Below are positions 47,801-56,428 of a stretch of DNA of 64,000 nt, in pieces. The notes under the pieces are model-generated. The model was not told the origin of the DNA, made no database searches, and worked only from the letters and a program-made list of their open reading frames with translations. This DNA is from JADFJB01 sp964464595 (lineage in GTDB: Bacteria > Zhuqueibacterota > JdFR-76 > DREG01), in contig CAYXGW010000006.1 in the NCBI GenBank assembly GCA_964464595.1, positions 59,748 to 123,747 on the forward strand. Reading direction: 5' to 3'. Numbering within the stretch: position 1 is the first letter of the stretch; each line of letters starts with the position of its first letter. Both the position numbers and the translations under genes were made by a program.

Positions 47801-48073
47801 ACCTTGAATAAAAATTCATAATGTTAAATATACACTTTGATAAAAGAAATGTTAGAAAATTATATTTGGCAACTAATAATTGGAATTCACGAAGAATTAA
47901 ATCATCCTTTAAAATTAATTCAGCAAAATAGGAAACTAAAACCAGATAAATTGAAGTATAGGAAATAATTTGTTTTTGATAAAATACTAGAATTCTAACT
48001 TAGAAATACTAAATTTAAATTTAACAAATATACAAAGATAGCCTGAGTTTAGTGAGTAAAAGGGGAAGCAAAT

Positions 48074-48100
48074 AAAGCCCGCTTACTTTAGCGGCTTTCT
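48074..48100 (-). terminator. Hairpin at the end of the small Cys protein gene
   Basis: On the minus strand AAAGCCGCT, which contains the stop codon, pairs with AGCGGGCTTT with one bulged base and is followed by a T-rich stretch. Confidence 0.5.
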
Positions 48101-48318
48101 TGAATAAATCCCGAGCAGCAATTTGCTTGACATAGGCGGCAATGAAAATACCAGCCGTTTTTTTCTTCTTTAACGTTTACCGGAATGTTCTTCAAATCAA
48201 TTTGATCTGTTGTACGGAAAGGACAGTTGATGATCTGATCGATAACCATTTCAAATATTTCCTTGGGAATACCCGGATCATTAATCGAAAGATAGCTTGT
48301 TTTCTTTTTTTGCTGCAA
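48088..48318 (-). CDS. Small Cys-rich hypothetical protein
   Basis: 76 residues from a TTG preceded by AAGGA. The C-terminal part carries HCRLCQANCC, which could bind a metal (C-x2-C-x3-CC). A terminator hairpin overlaps its stop codon on the same strand, which supports it as a real gene. No family is recognised. It is divergent from comEC. Confidence 0.5.
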   Translation of the reverse strand: MQQKKKTSYLSINDPGIPKEIFEMVIDQIINCPFRTTDQIDLKNIPVNVKEEKNGWYFHCRLCQANCCSGFIQESR

Positions 48319-48379
48319 AGCCGTCCTTATGCATTAAAGTAATTCCAAACAAACTAATCATTGCTTCGATATTATTTCG

Positions 48380-50752
48380 ATGAAGAAAAAGCCAGTCATA
48401 GTATTATTTGTTCCATTCTTAACCGGGATTCTTTCCGCCGATCAATCTTCCTTTACGGTTTCGTTTTCAGTTTTCGCAGTCACATTATTGATACTATGTG
48501 TAATCTCTTTAGGTTATCGACAAAATCATGGATTGTCCTTTGCGATAATTGTTGTTCTCATGTTTATTATCGGTTGGATGAGGATGCAGTTTAGTATCGA
48601 GAACTTTCAATCACAGTCTATCCATGAGGTTTTGGGGCAACCGACTAAAAGCCAATTAATGGGTGAAATTATTTCAATCCCGGAAACAAGATTAAATGGG
48701 TTCCGGGCAGTCCTATCGGTTGTTTACCTCAATACTGAAAATAAGCAAATACCTGTCACCGGGAAATTGCTATTTCATTGGCAGGAAGAAAACGGCTCTA
48801 CCCGTCGCGGGGATGTAATCAGTATAGCTGGAACCCTTACTGCTGCAGACGGCCAACGGAATCCCGGAGAATTTGATTATCGCGACTATTTGAAAAGAAA
48901 AGGGATTGCGGGGCTTTTTTATGCCGGAAGAAGGGATTCAATTTTTATAGTTAAGAAAGGAGCCTCTAATGACTTTTCTGCAATCTTATTTGCAAAACCG
49001 CGTGAAAAGATAGAATCAATTTTTGATCAATACCTGACATCTGAAAAGTATTCCGGTTTATTAAAAGGACTAATCCTGGGATTGCGGGGGGAGATTCAAC
49101 CGGATGTAAGAGAAAATTTTGCAGACACGGGAGTGGTTCACATTCTGGCAGTATCCGGTCTGCATGTTGGATTTGTTTTAATTTTTCTTTTGTTTTTGGT
49201 TCGTTTATTCAAATGTACCGGAAGTCTGAAAATCATAGTTTTGGCAATAGGTCTGGTTTATTACGCGGGTTTAACAGGCTTTAAACCGCCAGTCGTGCGA
49301 GCTGTTTTGATGGCGGTTTTATTCTTATTTGCAACGGTCATTCAAAGACGTGCCGATATCTACAACATTTTGGCGGTAGCAGCGCTGATTATATTGATGA
49401 TCAATCCAAATGTTCTTTTTGAGATAGGGTTTCAGCTTTCATTTACAGCTGTGTTCGGGATAGCATTTTTTTATGAAAAGTTAAGTCCAATTCTGATACC
49501 CGGGCGCATAAAGGAATCAAAAGGCCTGTTAAAAATGGTTAGATGGGCGCTTGAAGTTATCATTGTTTCCGTAAGCGCTCAAATCGGGACTTTGCCGCTC
49601 ACGATGATCTATTTTGAAAAAATTCCCCTTCTTTCAATCCCGGCAAATTTATTGGTTATTCCACTCGTTCAAGGAATCGTTATTGCGGGCTTTATTCTGG
49701 TAGGTTTAGGGCTTATTTGGGGATTTTTAGCCAATTACATAGGAATTTTTATTTCGTCGCTGCTTTGGCTTATAACGAAGTTTGTCGGTTGGTTGGCTGC
49801 CTTTCCATTTGCAAAGGTTGAGACGATGCAATACTCTCCGGCAGTCATTTTTTATGCCTTTGTTTTGCTTTTGCTAACCGCCTATTTAGCCATTCGTCGT
49901 CAAATTGGATGGCTTGTTATTAGTGGTTTGCTGGTGGCAAATGGTTTGTTGTGGTCACAAAAGTTTGAGAATTCTTCTTTTACGATTACTCATCTCGATA
50001 TTGGCCAGGGTGATGCCGCATTGGTTGAAATGCCTGGTAAATTTGCCTTTTTGATAGATGCCGGACCGTGGTCACCCAATTATGATGCCGGTGAACGAAC
50101 AGTCGTTCCCTATTTACGGCGGAATGGCATTTCAAAATTAGATGCGATCTTCCTCTCGCACCCACACACGGACCATATGGGAGGCGTCGTTTCTTTATTG
50201 AAAGAAATTTCGGTCAAAGAAGTATTTGCCGTGGATCCCGGTTCAAAAAAGCTTTACCCGGATTACCGGCCGGTATGCGATTCTTTGCAGATCCCAATAA
50301 CCTATCTAACTGCGGGCGATACGTTAAATCGGTTTTGGCCGTTACAACTCTCCATTCTTGCGCCATTTTCATTTATGCTGGAGGACAAGAAATTCGATGC
50401 GAATAATCGTTCCATGGTCATCCGAATGGAATATGGAGAAAGCAAATTCTTGTTTTGCGGAGATGCGGAACAAGAAGCGGAAGAGATTATCATTGAAATG
50501 GATTCGTTTCTCAAAGCCGATGTTCTCAAGGTATCTCATCATGGCAGTAAGACATCGAGTACAACCGGCTTTTTGAAGCGCGTAAAACCATCGTTAGCCG
50601 TTATTTCCGTGGGAAAATGGAACCGGTTTAAACATCCTTCGGAAGCAGTAATGGCGCGATATGATTCGTTGGGTATTCCTTATGAAAGGACAGATTTAAA
50701 TGGCGCGGTCATTTATGAATTGGATAGAAATGGTATTCGAAGGATTAGATGA
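48380..50752 (+). CDS. comEC: DNA-uptake channel ComEC/Rec2
   Basis: The inner-membrane channel for transformation DNA. It has 790 residues. The order is N-terminal membrane segments with an OB/DUF4131 domain (about 50-190), the competence membrane domain (about 215-490, starting VRENFADTGVVHILAVSGLH) and a C-terminal metallo-beta-lactamase-like nuclease domain with LDIGQGDAALV and SHPHTDHMGG near 593-602. All three modules are complete, so the cell probably takes up DNA. Monocistronic. Confidence 0.95.
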   Translation: MKKKPVIVLFVPFLTGILSADQSSFTVSFSVFAVTLLILCVISLGYRQNHGLSFAIIVVLMFIIGWMRMQFSIENFQSQSIHEVLGQPTKSQLMGEIISIPETRLNGFRAVLSVVYLNTENKQIPVTGKLLFHWQEENGSTRRGDVISIAGTLTAADGQRNPGEFDYRDYLKRKGIAGLFYAGRRDSIFIVKKGASNDFSAILFAKPREKIESIFDQYLTSEKYSGLLKGLILGLRGEIQPDVRENFADTGVVHILAVSGLHVGFVLIFLLFLVRLFKCTGSLKIIVLAIGLVYYAGLTGFKPPVVRAVLMAVLFLFATVIQRRADIYNILAVAALIILMINPNVLFEIGFQLSFTAVFGIAFFYEKLSPILIPGRIKESKGLLKMVRWALEVIIVSVSAQIGTLPLTMIYFEKIPLLSIPANLLVIPLVQGIVIAGFILVGLGLIWGFLANYIGIFISSLLWLITKFVGWLAAFPFAKVETMQYSPAVIFYAFVLLLLTAYLAIRRQIGWLVISGLLVANGLLWSQKFENSSFTITHLDIGQGDAALVEMPGKFAFLIDAGPWSPNYDAGERTVVPYLRRNGISKLDAIFLSHPHTDHMGGVVSLLKEISVKEVFAVDPGSKKLYPDYRPVCDSLQIPITYLTAGDTLNRFWPLQLSILAPFSFMLEDKKFDANNRSMVIRMEYGESKFLFCGDAEQEAEEIIIEMDSFLKADVLKVSHHGSKTSSTTGFLKRVKPSLAVISVGKWNRFKHPSEAVMARYDSLGIPYERTDLNGAVIYELDRNGIRRIR

Positions 50753-50853
50753 TTGTTTCGTTGAATTATTAAGCAGAAAATAACAAGTGCATAACCGCCC
50801 GCAAAGTGTGGTCGTACCCCTTTTTAGGTAAACAACCAAACTGGATCTGGGCT

Positions 50854-51060
50854 TCAGAACTTCAGAATCTTGCCCCTTATTTGGGGTTCAATTGGATATT
50901 TGATAGCCATATAATCTGAGTCTATGTCTGCAAATTCTTTTAAGAGATTGGTTTTTTCCTCTGCACATATTTTCATTTTCGGAAAGTGGTCCAGAATAGT
51001 TTTCAGGATAATTTCATTAAAAGCAAGATCAGTTTGTGTCTTTTTTAGATATGTTGTTTT
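50854..51060 (-). pseudogene. 3' remnant of an unidentified gene
   Basis: A minus-strand frame of about 68 codons reads like real protein (DLAFNEIILKTILDHFP, NLLKEFADIDSDYMAIKYP) but has no start. In-frame TAG at 51061 cuts it off, and protein-like sequence appears to continue beyond (SLCGLPSFAAVELQ). The rest of 50753-51183 has a small CCCC/GGGG hairpin near 50875 and nothing else I can name. Confidence 0.35.
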
Positions 51061-51183
51061 CTATTGTAGTTCAACGGCAGCAAAACTGGGCAGTCCACAC
51101 AGACTGGAAAAGCTCTGGAATGAGGGAATTGATTACACCCAATTTCGTTTTTCTCTCCTTGTTTGATTTCTTTCGAAGCGCCT

Positions 51184-52323
51184 CTATTTTAGAAAGGAAT
51201 TAATTGCAGATAGAGTTGAATAATTAGCTACTCTTTCTCTAACAGGTGCACCATTCTTGATATAATCAAAAGCAAATGCTATTGCCAAGTGAGCCAAGGT
51301 ATTCCTTGCAGTTTCTTGACTTCTTTGACTACAAACAGTAACAGCTCCATATGATTGGGATGTTCTTAAAGAATCTACCAGTCGAGTTATTGTTCCTACA
51401 TGATTGATCTTAAATACTATGGTGTTTACTACTCCGTTAGCCAAGTGTTCTGAAATAACTTCTTTTTTGCCAACCGTAATATCATCACCTGCGATTAATT
51501 TGGACGGGAACCTTTTGAGCAAATGAACATAGTCTTTCTTATTATTTATAGGATATGGATCTTCTACATATTGTATTTCTGGATTTTGTTCGATCATATC
51601 TTCAACAAAATGATACGGATAACTTTTTATTCCAGCCATATCAAGGCCAATAGTCATTTCTGAAGAACATACTTGTTTGATTTCAGCAAGTAACATCGCA
51701 ATTGCTTTTTCATCGGTTAAATTTGTGGGCACGATACAACCTTCTAAACCTACTATATTAGGTTCATCTCGTTCATTAAGGCGTTGTTGCAAGTTGTGCC
51801 ATATTGCTAAGATTTGCTCAAAGGGTAGCTTAGATTTGATTGCGGATATTACCATTAGTTCTGTAGTTTGCATTTTATTACTGTGATGCCTACCTCCTCC
51901 AAGTAGATTACACATGATCATTGGAACTTTTGGAGATGTCCCATACAAGTCGGCCAAATACACAAACAGTGGTTTTTGTTTGTAATTGGCCCCTGCCCGG
52001 GCCACCGCACATGAAAGTGATATTCCTAGGTTCGCGCCATAAAGGCCCGAATTCACTATTCCAAGAGTTTGTACGATAATATCATCAATTTCGATTTGAT
52101 TCAGTACTGAATGTCCCTTTATCCTTTTCTTTAAAATTTCAAACTGTTTGTGTGCTTCAGGAAAATCAACTAATGAAGGATCCAAATGGCTAGTCGTCGT
52201 GCCAATAGGAGATGCATCCCATTGAATTATTCCAGATTTTGTTTTAATTGAAACGCCTAATGAGAATTGACCACTTGATAGGGGTGGTTTAATGAGTTTT
52301 AAGTCAATAATTTGTTCTTGCAT
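51184..52323 (-). CDS. Divergent enolase-like protein
   Basis: A 379-residue relative of enolase, shorter than the usual 420-430. Matching positions are His146 (GGRHH), Glu155, Glu194 (GLEG), metal ligands Asp228, Glu254 (VEDP) and Asp280 (GDD), base Lys305 and substrate Lys356. The SHRS loop, however, is Ser332-Gln333-Arg334-Ser335, so the conserved His is Gln. The metal site and catalytic Lys/Glu argue for an active enzyme with altered chemistry. A perfect palindrome overlaps its predicted -10 box. Not near glycolytic genes. Confidence 0.85.
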   Translation of the reverse strand: MQEQIIDLKLIKPPLSSGQFSLGVSIKTKSGIIQWDASPIGTTTSHLDPSLVDFPEAHKQFEILKKRIKGHSVLNQIEIDDIIVQTLGIVNSGLYGANLGISLSCAVARAGANYKQKPLFVYLADLYGTSPKVPMIMCNLLGGGRHHSNKMQTTELMVISAIKSKLPFEQILAIWHNLQQRLNERDEPNIVGLEGCIVPTNLTDEKAIAMLLAEIKQVCSSEMTIGLDMAGIKSYPYHFVEDMIEQNPEIQYVEDPYPINNKKDYVHLLKRFPSKLIAGDDITVGKKEVISEHLANGVVNTIVFKINHVGTITRLVDSLRTSQSYGAVTVCSQRSQETARNTLAHLAIAFAFDYIKNGAPVRERVANYSTLSAINSFLK

Positions 52324-52334
52324 GTTCTTATAAG

Positions 52335-52352
52335 GAGTATACTATTATACTC
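52335..52352. promoter_or_regulatory. Palindromic operator over the enolase-like gene promoter
   Basis: GAGTATA-CTAT-TATACTC is a perfect 7+7 palindrome. The minus-strand -10 TATAAT (52349-52344) lies inside it, 21 bases before the start codon. Confidence 0.5.
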
Positions 52353-52498
52353 AATGTTGTTCAAAAATCCAGTTTCAAAGAGAGTTAGCAGTGTCGAGAT
52401 GATGTCTCATTAAGATAAGCTTCAATAACCTTCAAACAATAATAGCATTTTGAGATCCTGTTTTCACGTGAACCCCAAACAAGGAGTAATGGAAACTT

Positions 52499-53299
52499 TT
52501 ACGGCTCTTTTGGATAAAAACGTTGAGTTTCATTAATTAATTTTCTAAGGTGACCTTCATACTCTTCAAACAGCTGATTTTGAGCGTTTGCCGACTCTGA
52601 TTTGCTTACTAGAATATGACTACTATCTCTACCTCTCTTGTGACAAAGTAGAGGACAAAACAATATATTTGAATCAACTAGAAAACAAGCTGTTGTTGGT
52701 ATCTTATCGTATAAAAATATCTCTGGTTGACTAGACGATGAATTTATGGTCTTGAACTCTGACACAAGCGTTTTAATATAACCAGGAATTTCTTGATTTA
52801 AATTCTGGTAACGTGAAGAAAAAGCACTTCTTAGTTTTGCACTTTCAGTGTCAGGTGCCAAGCCCAATATACAGAGATCAACCCCTTGCGATGATTTAGA
52901 TTTGAGTACATCAAGTACTTTTGGCGTTTCTGTGAGATAACTAAAGGAAGTTACTTGAATCCAGATTCGTTTTCTTGCCTTTCTAAGAAACTGTATGAAG
53001 TCTGCATCGTTTCTGTATGAATAGATATTCACGATTCCAGATCGATTAAGTACATTGTTAATTGACAATCGCTCCATTACATATTCAAGGAATTCATTTT
53101 TCATGAAAAATTCCCAGATTAGACCAACTAAACACGCAGGTATCAAAGCTGCGCTCATTATATTTATGACTTTTATGTAATAGCTTGTTTGAGAATCTGT
53201 TTCAATATAAACAATAACACTTATTATTAATATAGTGACTGTTACTATGTACAGTTTTCCTTTTACAATTCTATAAAGTGGGTTTTCTCGCTCGTCCAT
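52499..53299 (-). CDS. Membrane-anchored PLD-like domain protein
   Basis: 266 residues. Two N-terminal membrane segments lie at about 14-33 and 43-63. The cytosolic part begins with IYSYRNDADFIQFLRKARKR, IWIQVTSFSYLTETPKVLDVL and GVDLCILGLAPDTESAKLR, the layout of the PLD-like (DUF5919-type) fold in small regulatory and defence proteins. The HKD catalytic motif is not visible, so it may bind rather than cut. It is the left-most ORF of the proposed cassette array. Function is inferred. Confidence 0.6.
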   Translation of the reverse strand: MDERENPLYRIVKGKLYIVTVTILIISVIVYIETDSQTSYYIKVINIMSAALIPACLVGLIWEFFMKNEFLEYVMERLSINNVLNRSGIVNIYSYRNDADFIQFLRKARKRIWIQVTSFSYLTETPKVLDVLKSKSSQGVDLCILGLAPDTESAKLRSAFSSRYQNLNQEIPGYIKTLVSEFKTINSSSSQPEIFLYDKIPTTACFLVDSNILFCPLLCHKRGRDSSHILVSKSESANAQNQLFEEYEGHLRKLINETQRFYPKEP

Positions 53300-53440
53300 T
53301 TAGTACCTCAAATAAATTACGATTCTTCTACAAGGTGGCTAATTAGATGGGTCAGTTGATTGACTAAATTGCTTGCCTATAGTCCAGGAGTGTTAAATGT
53401 TAATTGATATATTTGTGGAACAACCTCAAATCTAGAATAG

Positions 53441-53494
53441 GTATGAACGAGACGCTCACATCCATTTAAAATGACAAATCATGTTGTTCATCCA
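53441..53494 (-). repeat. attC-like site C1
   Basis: On the plus strand GGTATGAAC faces GTTCATCC, eight base pairs with one bulged T. The interior matches the other copies, with ATGACAAATCA in common. A further 75 bases to the right (to about 53570) are also shared with C2. It lies between the RDD gene and the PLD-like gene. Confidence 0.55.
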
Positions 53495-53629
53495 AATCAT
53501 TGATAATAGTTATTAATATCATAAAAACAAATATTGAATTACATTTATATTGTTTTCTCTTCCGGTAGGTAATTAATCTAAACCGGTTCGGAACCATAAT
53601 TCTTTAAAAGGCTAAAATATAATCATAAA

Positions 53630-53735
53630 ATTAGGATAGCGCAATCAGGGAAACCCTGAAAATTGGGTTCGAAAAACCTTAAGTTTGGGTAGGAATTTAT
53701 TGTTTTCATCTATTTTATAATTTTCCTTCCTGTTC
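53630..53735. repeat. Dispersed repeat R2, copy 1
   Basis: Starts GGATAGCGCAATCAGGG, contains the small palindrome TCAGGGAAACCCTGA and ends in a TTTATTG...TTTTCCTTCC tract. It is similar to copy 2 at 55072-55178. Minus-strand reading of its end resembles the 3' end of the small gene at 56160. With C1 it fills the gap 53300-53770, which has no gene. Confidence 0.5.
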
Positions 53736-53770
53736 TTTTTGACTCATATTAAACCCTTTTATATTGCCCT

Positions 53771-54868
53771 TCAATCATGGCCCCACAATTCATACGTGTG
53801 CCATACCCACAGGAACACATAACCCGTGCCTATCTTCAACTTTCCTTCAGTATACCTACTGCGCTCAATCAATAGGATCTCTTTTATGTGATCCTTCAGT
53901 TGCTCTCGCGTCGCTTTACTCCATTGTAGCATTGGAACCCAGATCTCTAGTTCCAATCTCTTCTCAGCTTCTCCACTCTCTATGATCGACCCGCCATGCC
54001 ATGTCCTCACCTCCGTTACTTCTACCTCTGATCGCAGCCCAAATTCATCAGCTATACTTCCTTCAATTAACTCCGTTATACTGTGTACTGAAGTAGTTGG
54101 CCAAGTCCAATAACGACCTCCATCAATGGCTGCACCAATTCCTAATCCCAGACTACTGACAAGCAACACTGAAACTAGTAGCAGATACGGCCTAGGGATG
54201 ACTCTTCCGCTTTCCGGAACGAATCTACCGCTGCCTTCTCTCTCATCTCCAGATTTAATGTATGTCGACGTGATGCGATCCTGTATCATCAAGCGCTCAG
54301 GAGTATATATCATGACCGCCGAATTATAAAGTACGACCCCTGCTGGTACGATTCCCAACATAGTTGCCACATAAGCGGGAATAGTCATAAATGATATTAG
54401 ATCTGCCCAATCAAGTGTAAGCATGGAGGCCAAAACCATTGTACGAATCACAACGCTCTTTAACGTAGGATCGCTTCCCTTGAAACTAGTTAGAGTAAGA
54501 CCCTCAAACCGCATACCAGGACTTGCGCGAATGCGACCCATCCCTTCACTTAAAATGAAATAAGCACAAAAGATAAAGCTTAAGGAAACAGTGCCAAACC
54601 ATCTGGGCACAGGGATAATGATCAGATTGTCAAGAATACTCCAAAGACTCCAGATAATAAATGCGTCTATGAAGAAAGCGGAGGTGCGCCGCCAAGCAAT
54701 GATTTTTGATGTAATCTCTCTTGGTTCGGGCTTTGGTTCTTGTTCCCGTATGCTTATTTCCTTCTCGAGGATAAGACTTCGTTCCGGGTATGTTTCTTTG
54801 TTGATGTGAGCATATGCATCATGGAGGTCATAGAGTGAATACTTTGTGTAGTCTGGTTCTTGATTCAT
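53771..54868 (-). CDS. RDD-family membrane protein
   Basis: 365 residues. After a charged N-terminal part, the RDD domain starts at IIAWRRTSAFFIDAFIIW (about 52-70) and continues through SPGMRFEGLTLTS with three to four membrane segments to about 185. A second membrane segment near 230 leads into a C-terminal soluble domain with a GYVFLW end. RDD proteins are small-solute or ion transport-like proteins of largely unknown function. Codon use is less AT-rich than the neighbours, which fits transfer. Confidence 0.82.
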   Translation of the reverse strand: MNQEPDYTKYSLYDLHDAYAHINKETYPERSLILEKEISIREQEPKPEPREITSKIIAWRRTSAFFIDAFIIWSLWSILDNLIIIPVPRWFGTVSLSFIFCAYFILSEGMGRIRASPGMRFEGLTLTSFKGSDPTLKSVVIRTMVLASMLTLDWADLISFMTIPAYVATMLGIVPAGVVLYNSAVMIYTPERLMIQDRITSTYIKSGDEREGSGRFVPESGRVIPRPYLLLVSVLLVSSLGLGIGAAIDGGRYWTWPTTSVHSITELIEGSIADEFGLRSEVEVTEVRTWHGGSIIESGEAEKRLELEIWVPMLQWSKATREQLKDHIKEILLIERSRYTEGKLKIGTGYVFLWVWHTYELWGHD

Positions 54869-54915
54869 GCTTACAGTTCCTGTGTGAAAGTGTGAGCTGT
54901 GACAGGCTGCAACAG

Positions 54916-55037
54916 AATATATAACATAAGTTTATTCTGTCAAAATTCTTTGGGTTTATTCCGACTAATTAAACTATTCAGGCGGAATAAGATTCTATGT
55001 TATATTCAATGGTTTGTTATTCAGAATAAAATAAACC
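54916..55037. repeat. Nested AT-rich inverted repeats
   Basis: GAATATATAACATA and its imperfect complement (54985-55007), TTATTCTG with CAGAATAA, and GGGTTTATT with AATAAACCC are nested around one centre. Together they form a long imperfect cruciform directly upstream of the RDD gene. Confidence 0.5.
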
Positions 55038-55071
55038 CGCTAATTTAGAAATTGAATATAATTAAATAATG

Positions 55072-55178
55072 TGGATAGTGCCATCGGGAAATCCCTGATA
55101 TTTATTTGGGAAAACCCTGACAATACTATCAGGGAATGGATAATTTATTGTTTCCCTCAATTTATGATTTCCTTCAAA
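55072..55178. repeat. Dispersed repeat R2, copy 2
   Basis: GGATAGTGCCATCGGG... to ...TTTATGATTTCCTTC, matching copy 1 at 53630. It contains CCCTGA-CAATACTA-TCAGGG, a perfect 6-bp hairpin. Confidence 0.5.
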
Positions 55179-55423
55179 TAAACGGCCCCTGCCAGCCCAC
55201 TAACCCGGGTTTGGGGTAAAGGCACATTATGGCAAGGGCCAACTTGGGGAGGATTCTCTGTTGAGCACAATGTATGGATATAAAAATCTGCGCGCAATAC
55301 TTAAATTTGGGTAAGGAAAATAAGTAAACTCAGTCCCCAATTAAACCATATCGCGCCCCACTCAAAAGGTTGGTTAACAAATTAACCTCCTTTCTGAGAG
55401 AGCATAACGCCTGCCAAATATAA

Positions 55424-55518
55424 ATGCAGGGCGGTGTTGCCGGGGTTAGGGGGAACAGAGAATCCGCCCTTAAGTTATTTTGGGTTGCTAACTATCCCGG
55501 CAACATCACACCCTGCAT
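55424..55518. repeat. Long imperfect hairpin with two internal bulges
   Basis: ATGCAGGG (55424-31) pairs with CCCTGCAT (55511-18), TGTTGCCGGG (55435-44) with CCCGGCAACA (55496-505), and GTTAG with CTAAC further in. The three perfect stems are separated by unequal internal loops. Confidence 0.65.
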
Positions 55519-55534
55519 GAATTTAGAAGCTCAC

Positions 55535-55588
55535 AAAAAAAAAGCACAATCAGCACACCCTCCATGATGGAAGAGTGGTTGATTGTGC
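55535..55588 (-). terminator. Strong minus-strand intrinsic terminator
   Basis: Reading the minus strand, GCACAATCA (55588-55580) pairs with TGATTGTGC (55552-55544), with CCAT/ATGG and CAC/GTG nested inside, and is followed by nine T residues. It would end transcripts coming from the divergent promoter near 56430. Confidence 0.75.
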
Positions 55589-56159
55589 CTTCGACTTGCA
55601 AACCTTACATTCTGCACGAAAGGCGATTTACATCTTAATAATGCAAATCAGCAAACTAATTTTTAAGAAAGAACCTTTGATCATTGAATTGGCTCAAATA
55701 TATAACACTAACAATGTTATTTCCATAATAATTCCTTGGTACAATTCAAGGATGGATAATTTGCCCCTTAGCCTTGCCACCCAAATTTAGGGGGGTAATT
55801 CCGGCATGGTTGTCATGGCAGGAGAATTGGATTTTTTCGCAAAAGGTAAACCGGCGGAATGCCGCAACTGCCTGGTAGTAAGTTGTTATGGGCTGATAAT
55901 TTGAAAGGAATCAAGGGAGCCATCCACAGATAATCCTAAAATTACCCAAAGAAATATCTTGCCATTCGCTAGCAAATATTGTATTTTATGCCATATTTCA
56001 AAACTTAGTTTGTGTTTACAACCTCAGGGGGAGGTGAGTTTACATAATTTTAAAAAGGCTCCTGCCATGCTTTACATGACGTGCTCTATCCCTAAACCCG
56101 GTTTAGCGCGGGCTGGCAGGGGCCGTTATTTTAGGAAACGGCTAATCTATTTTCCCCCT

Positions 56160-56419
56160 TTATTTTATGATTTCCTGAATTTGTTCTGGTGTTATTTTTC
56201 TTTGCCCCTCTTTAAATACCAAATCTGCGATTCCGTTCATAAACGCCCGGTTTTCATCGTCCATCTTCAACAACCTCTCTGCGATTTGATTCATATTCGG
56301 TATATGATCCCCCTGCGCTTCTCCGCCAGGGCATTTTTATTAAACTGGCCCTGCCGCCTCAAAATATATTCTGCTAAAGTTTCCCCGGTGGGACTTAATC
56401 TTTCACCAAAACTAGCCAC
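56160..56419 (-). CDS. Small gene, two coupled ORFs or one frameshifted ORF
   Basis: The first frame (56419-56291, 42 codons from GTG) reads VASFGERLSPTGETLAEYIL and stops in an ATGA overlap with the second frame (56294-56160, 44 codons), which reads MNQIAERLLKMDDENRAFMN. One extra G in the run at about 56310 would join both into one 85-residue helical protein. A -10 TATAAT lies only 9-15 bases before the first GTG, so an mRNA would be nearly leaderless. No family is recognised. Confidence 0.45.
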
Positions 56420-56428
56420 ATAAATCAC

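Larger units (their letters stand above)
55182..56126. repeat. 945-bp segment bounded by inverted repeats
   Basis: Left arm 55182-55240 begins ACGGCCCCTGCCAGCCC; the right arm, 56126 back to 56057, begins identically on the other strand and stays similar for about 60 bases, with AACCCGGGTT-like palindromes in both. Inside are GC-rich hairpins, a 12-bp perfect inverted repeat 190 bases apart, and a strong terminator, but no supportable gene. Base composition is richer in GC than the flanks. It could be a non-autonomous mobile element or a large structured RNA locus. Confidence 0.6.

Noticed and set aside
47849..47968. 39-codon plus-strand ORF
   Set aside because: Short, without ribosome site or any recognised feature.
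50924..51166. 80-codon plus-strand ORF after comEC
   Set aside because: The minus-strand frame in the same DNA is more protein-like; no start signal.
55575..55790. 71-codon plus-strand ORF
   Set aside because: It begins inside the minus-strand terminator stem and has no ribosome site or protein-like composition.
55182..56126. Retron or group II intron
   Set aside because: No reverse transcriptase ORF and no domain V-like end in or next to the segment.
55959..56423. 154-codon plus-strand ORF
   Set aside because: It runs opposite the better-supported small minus-strand frames and across the inverted-repeat arm; composition follows the repeat.
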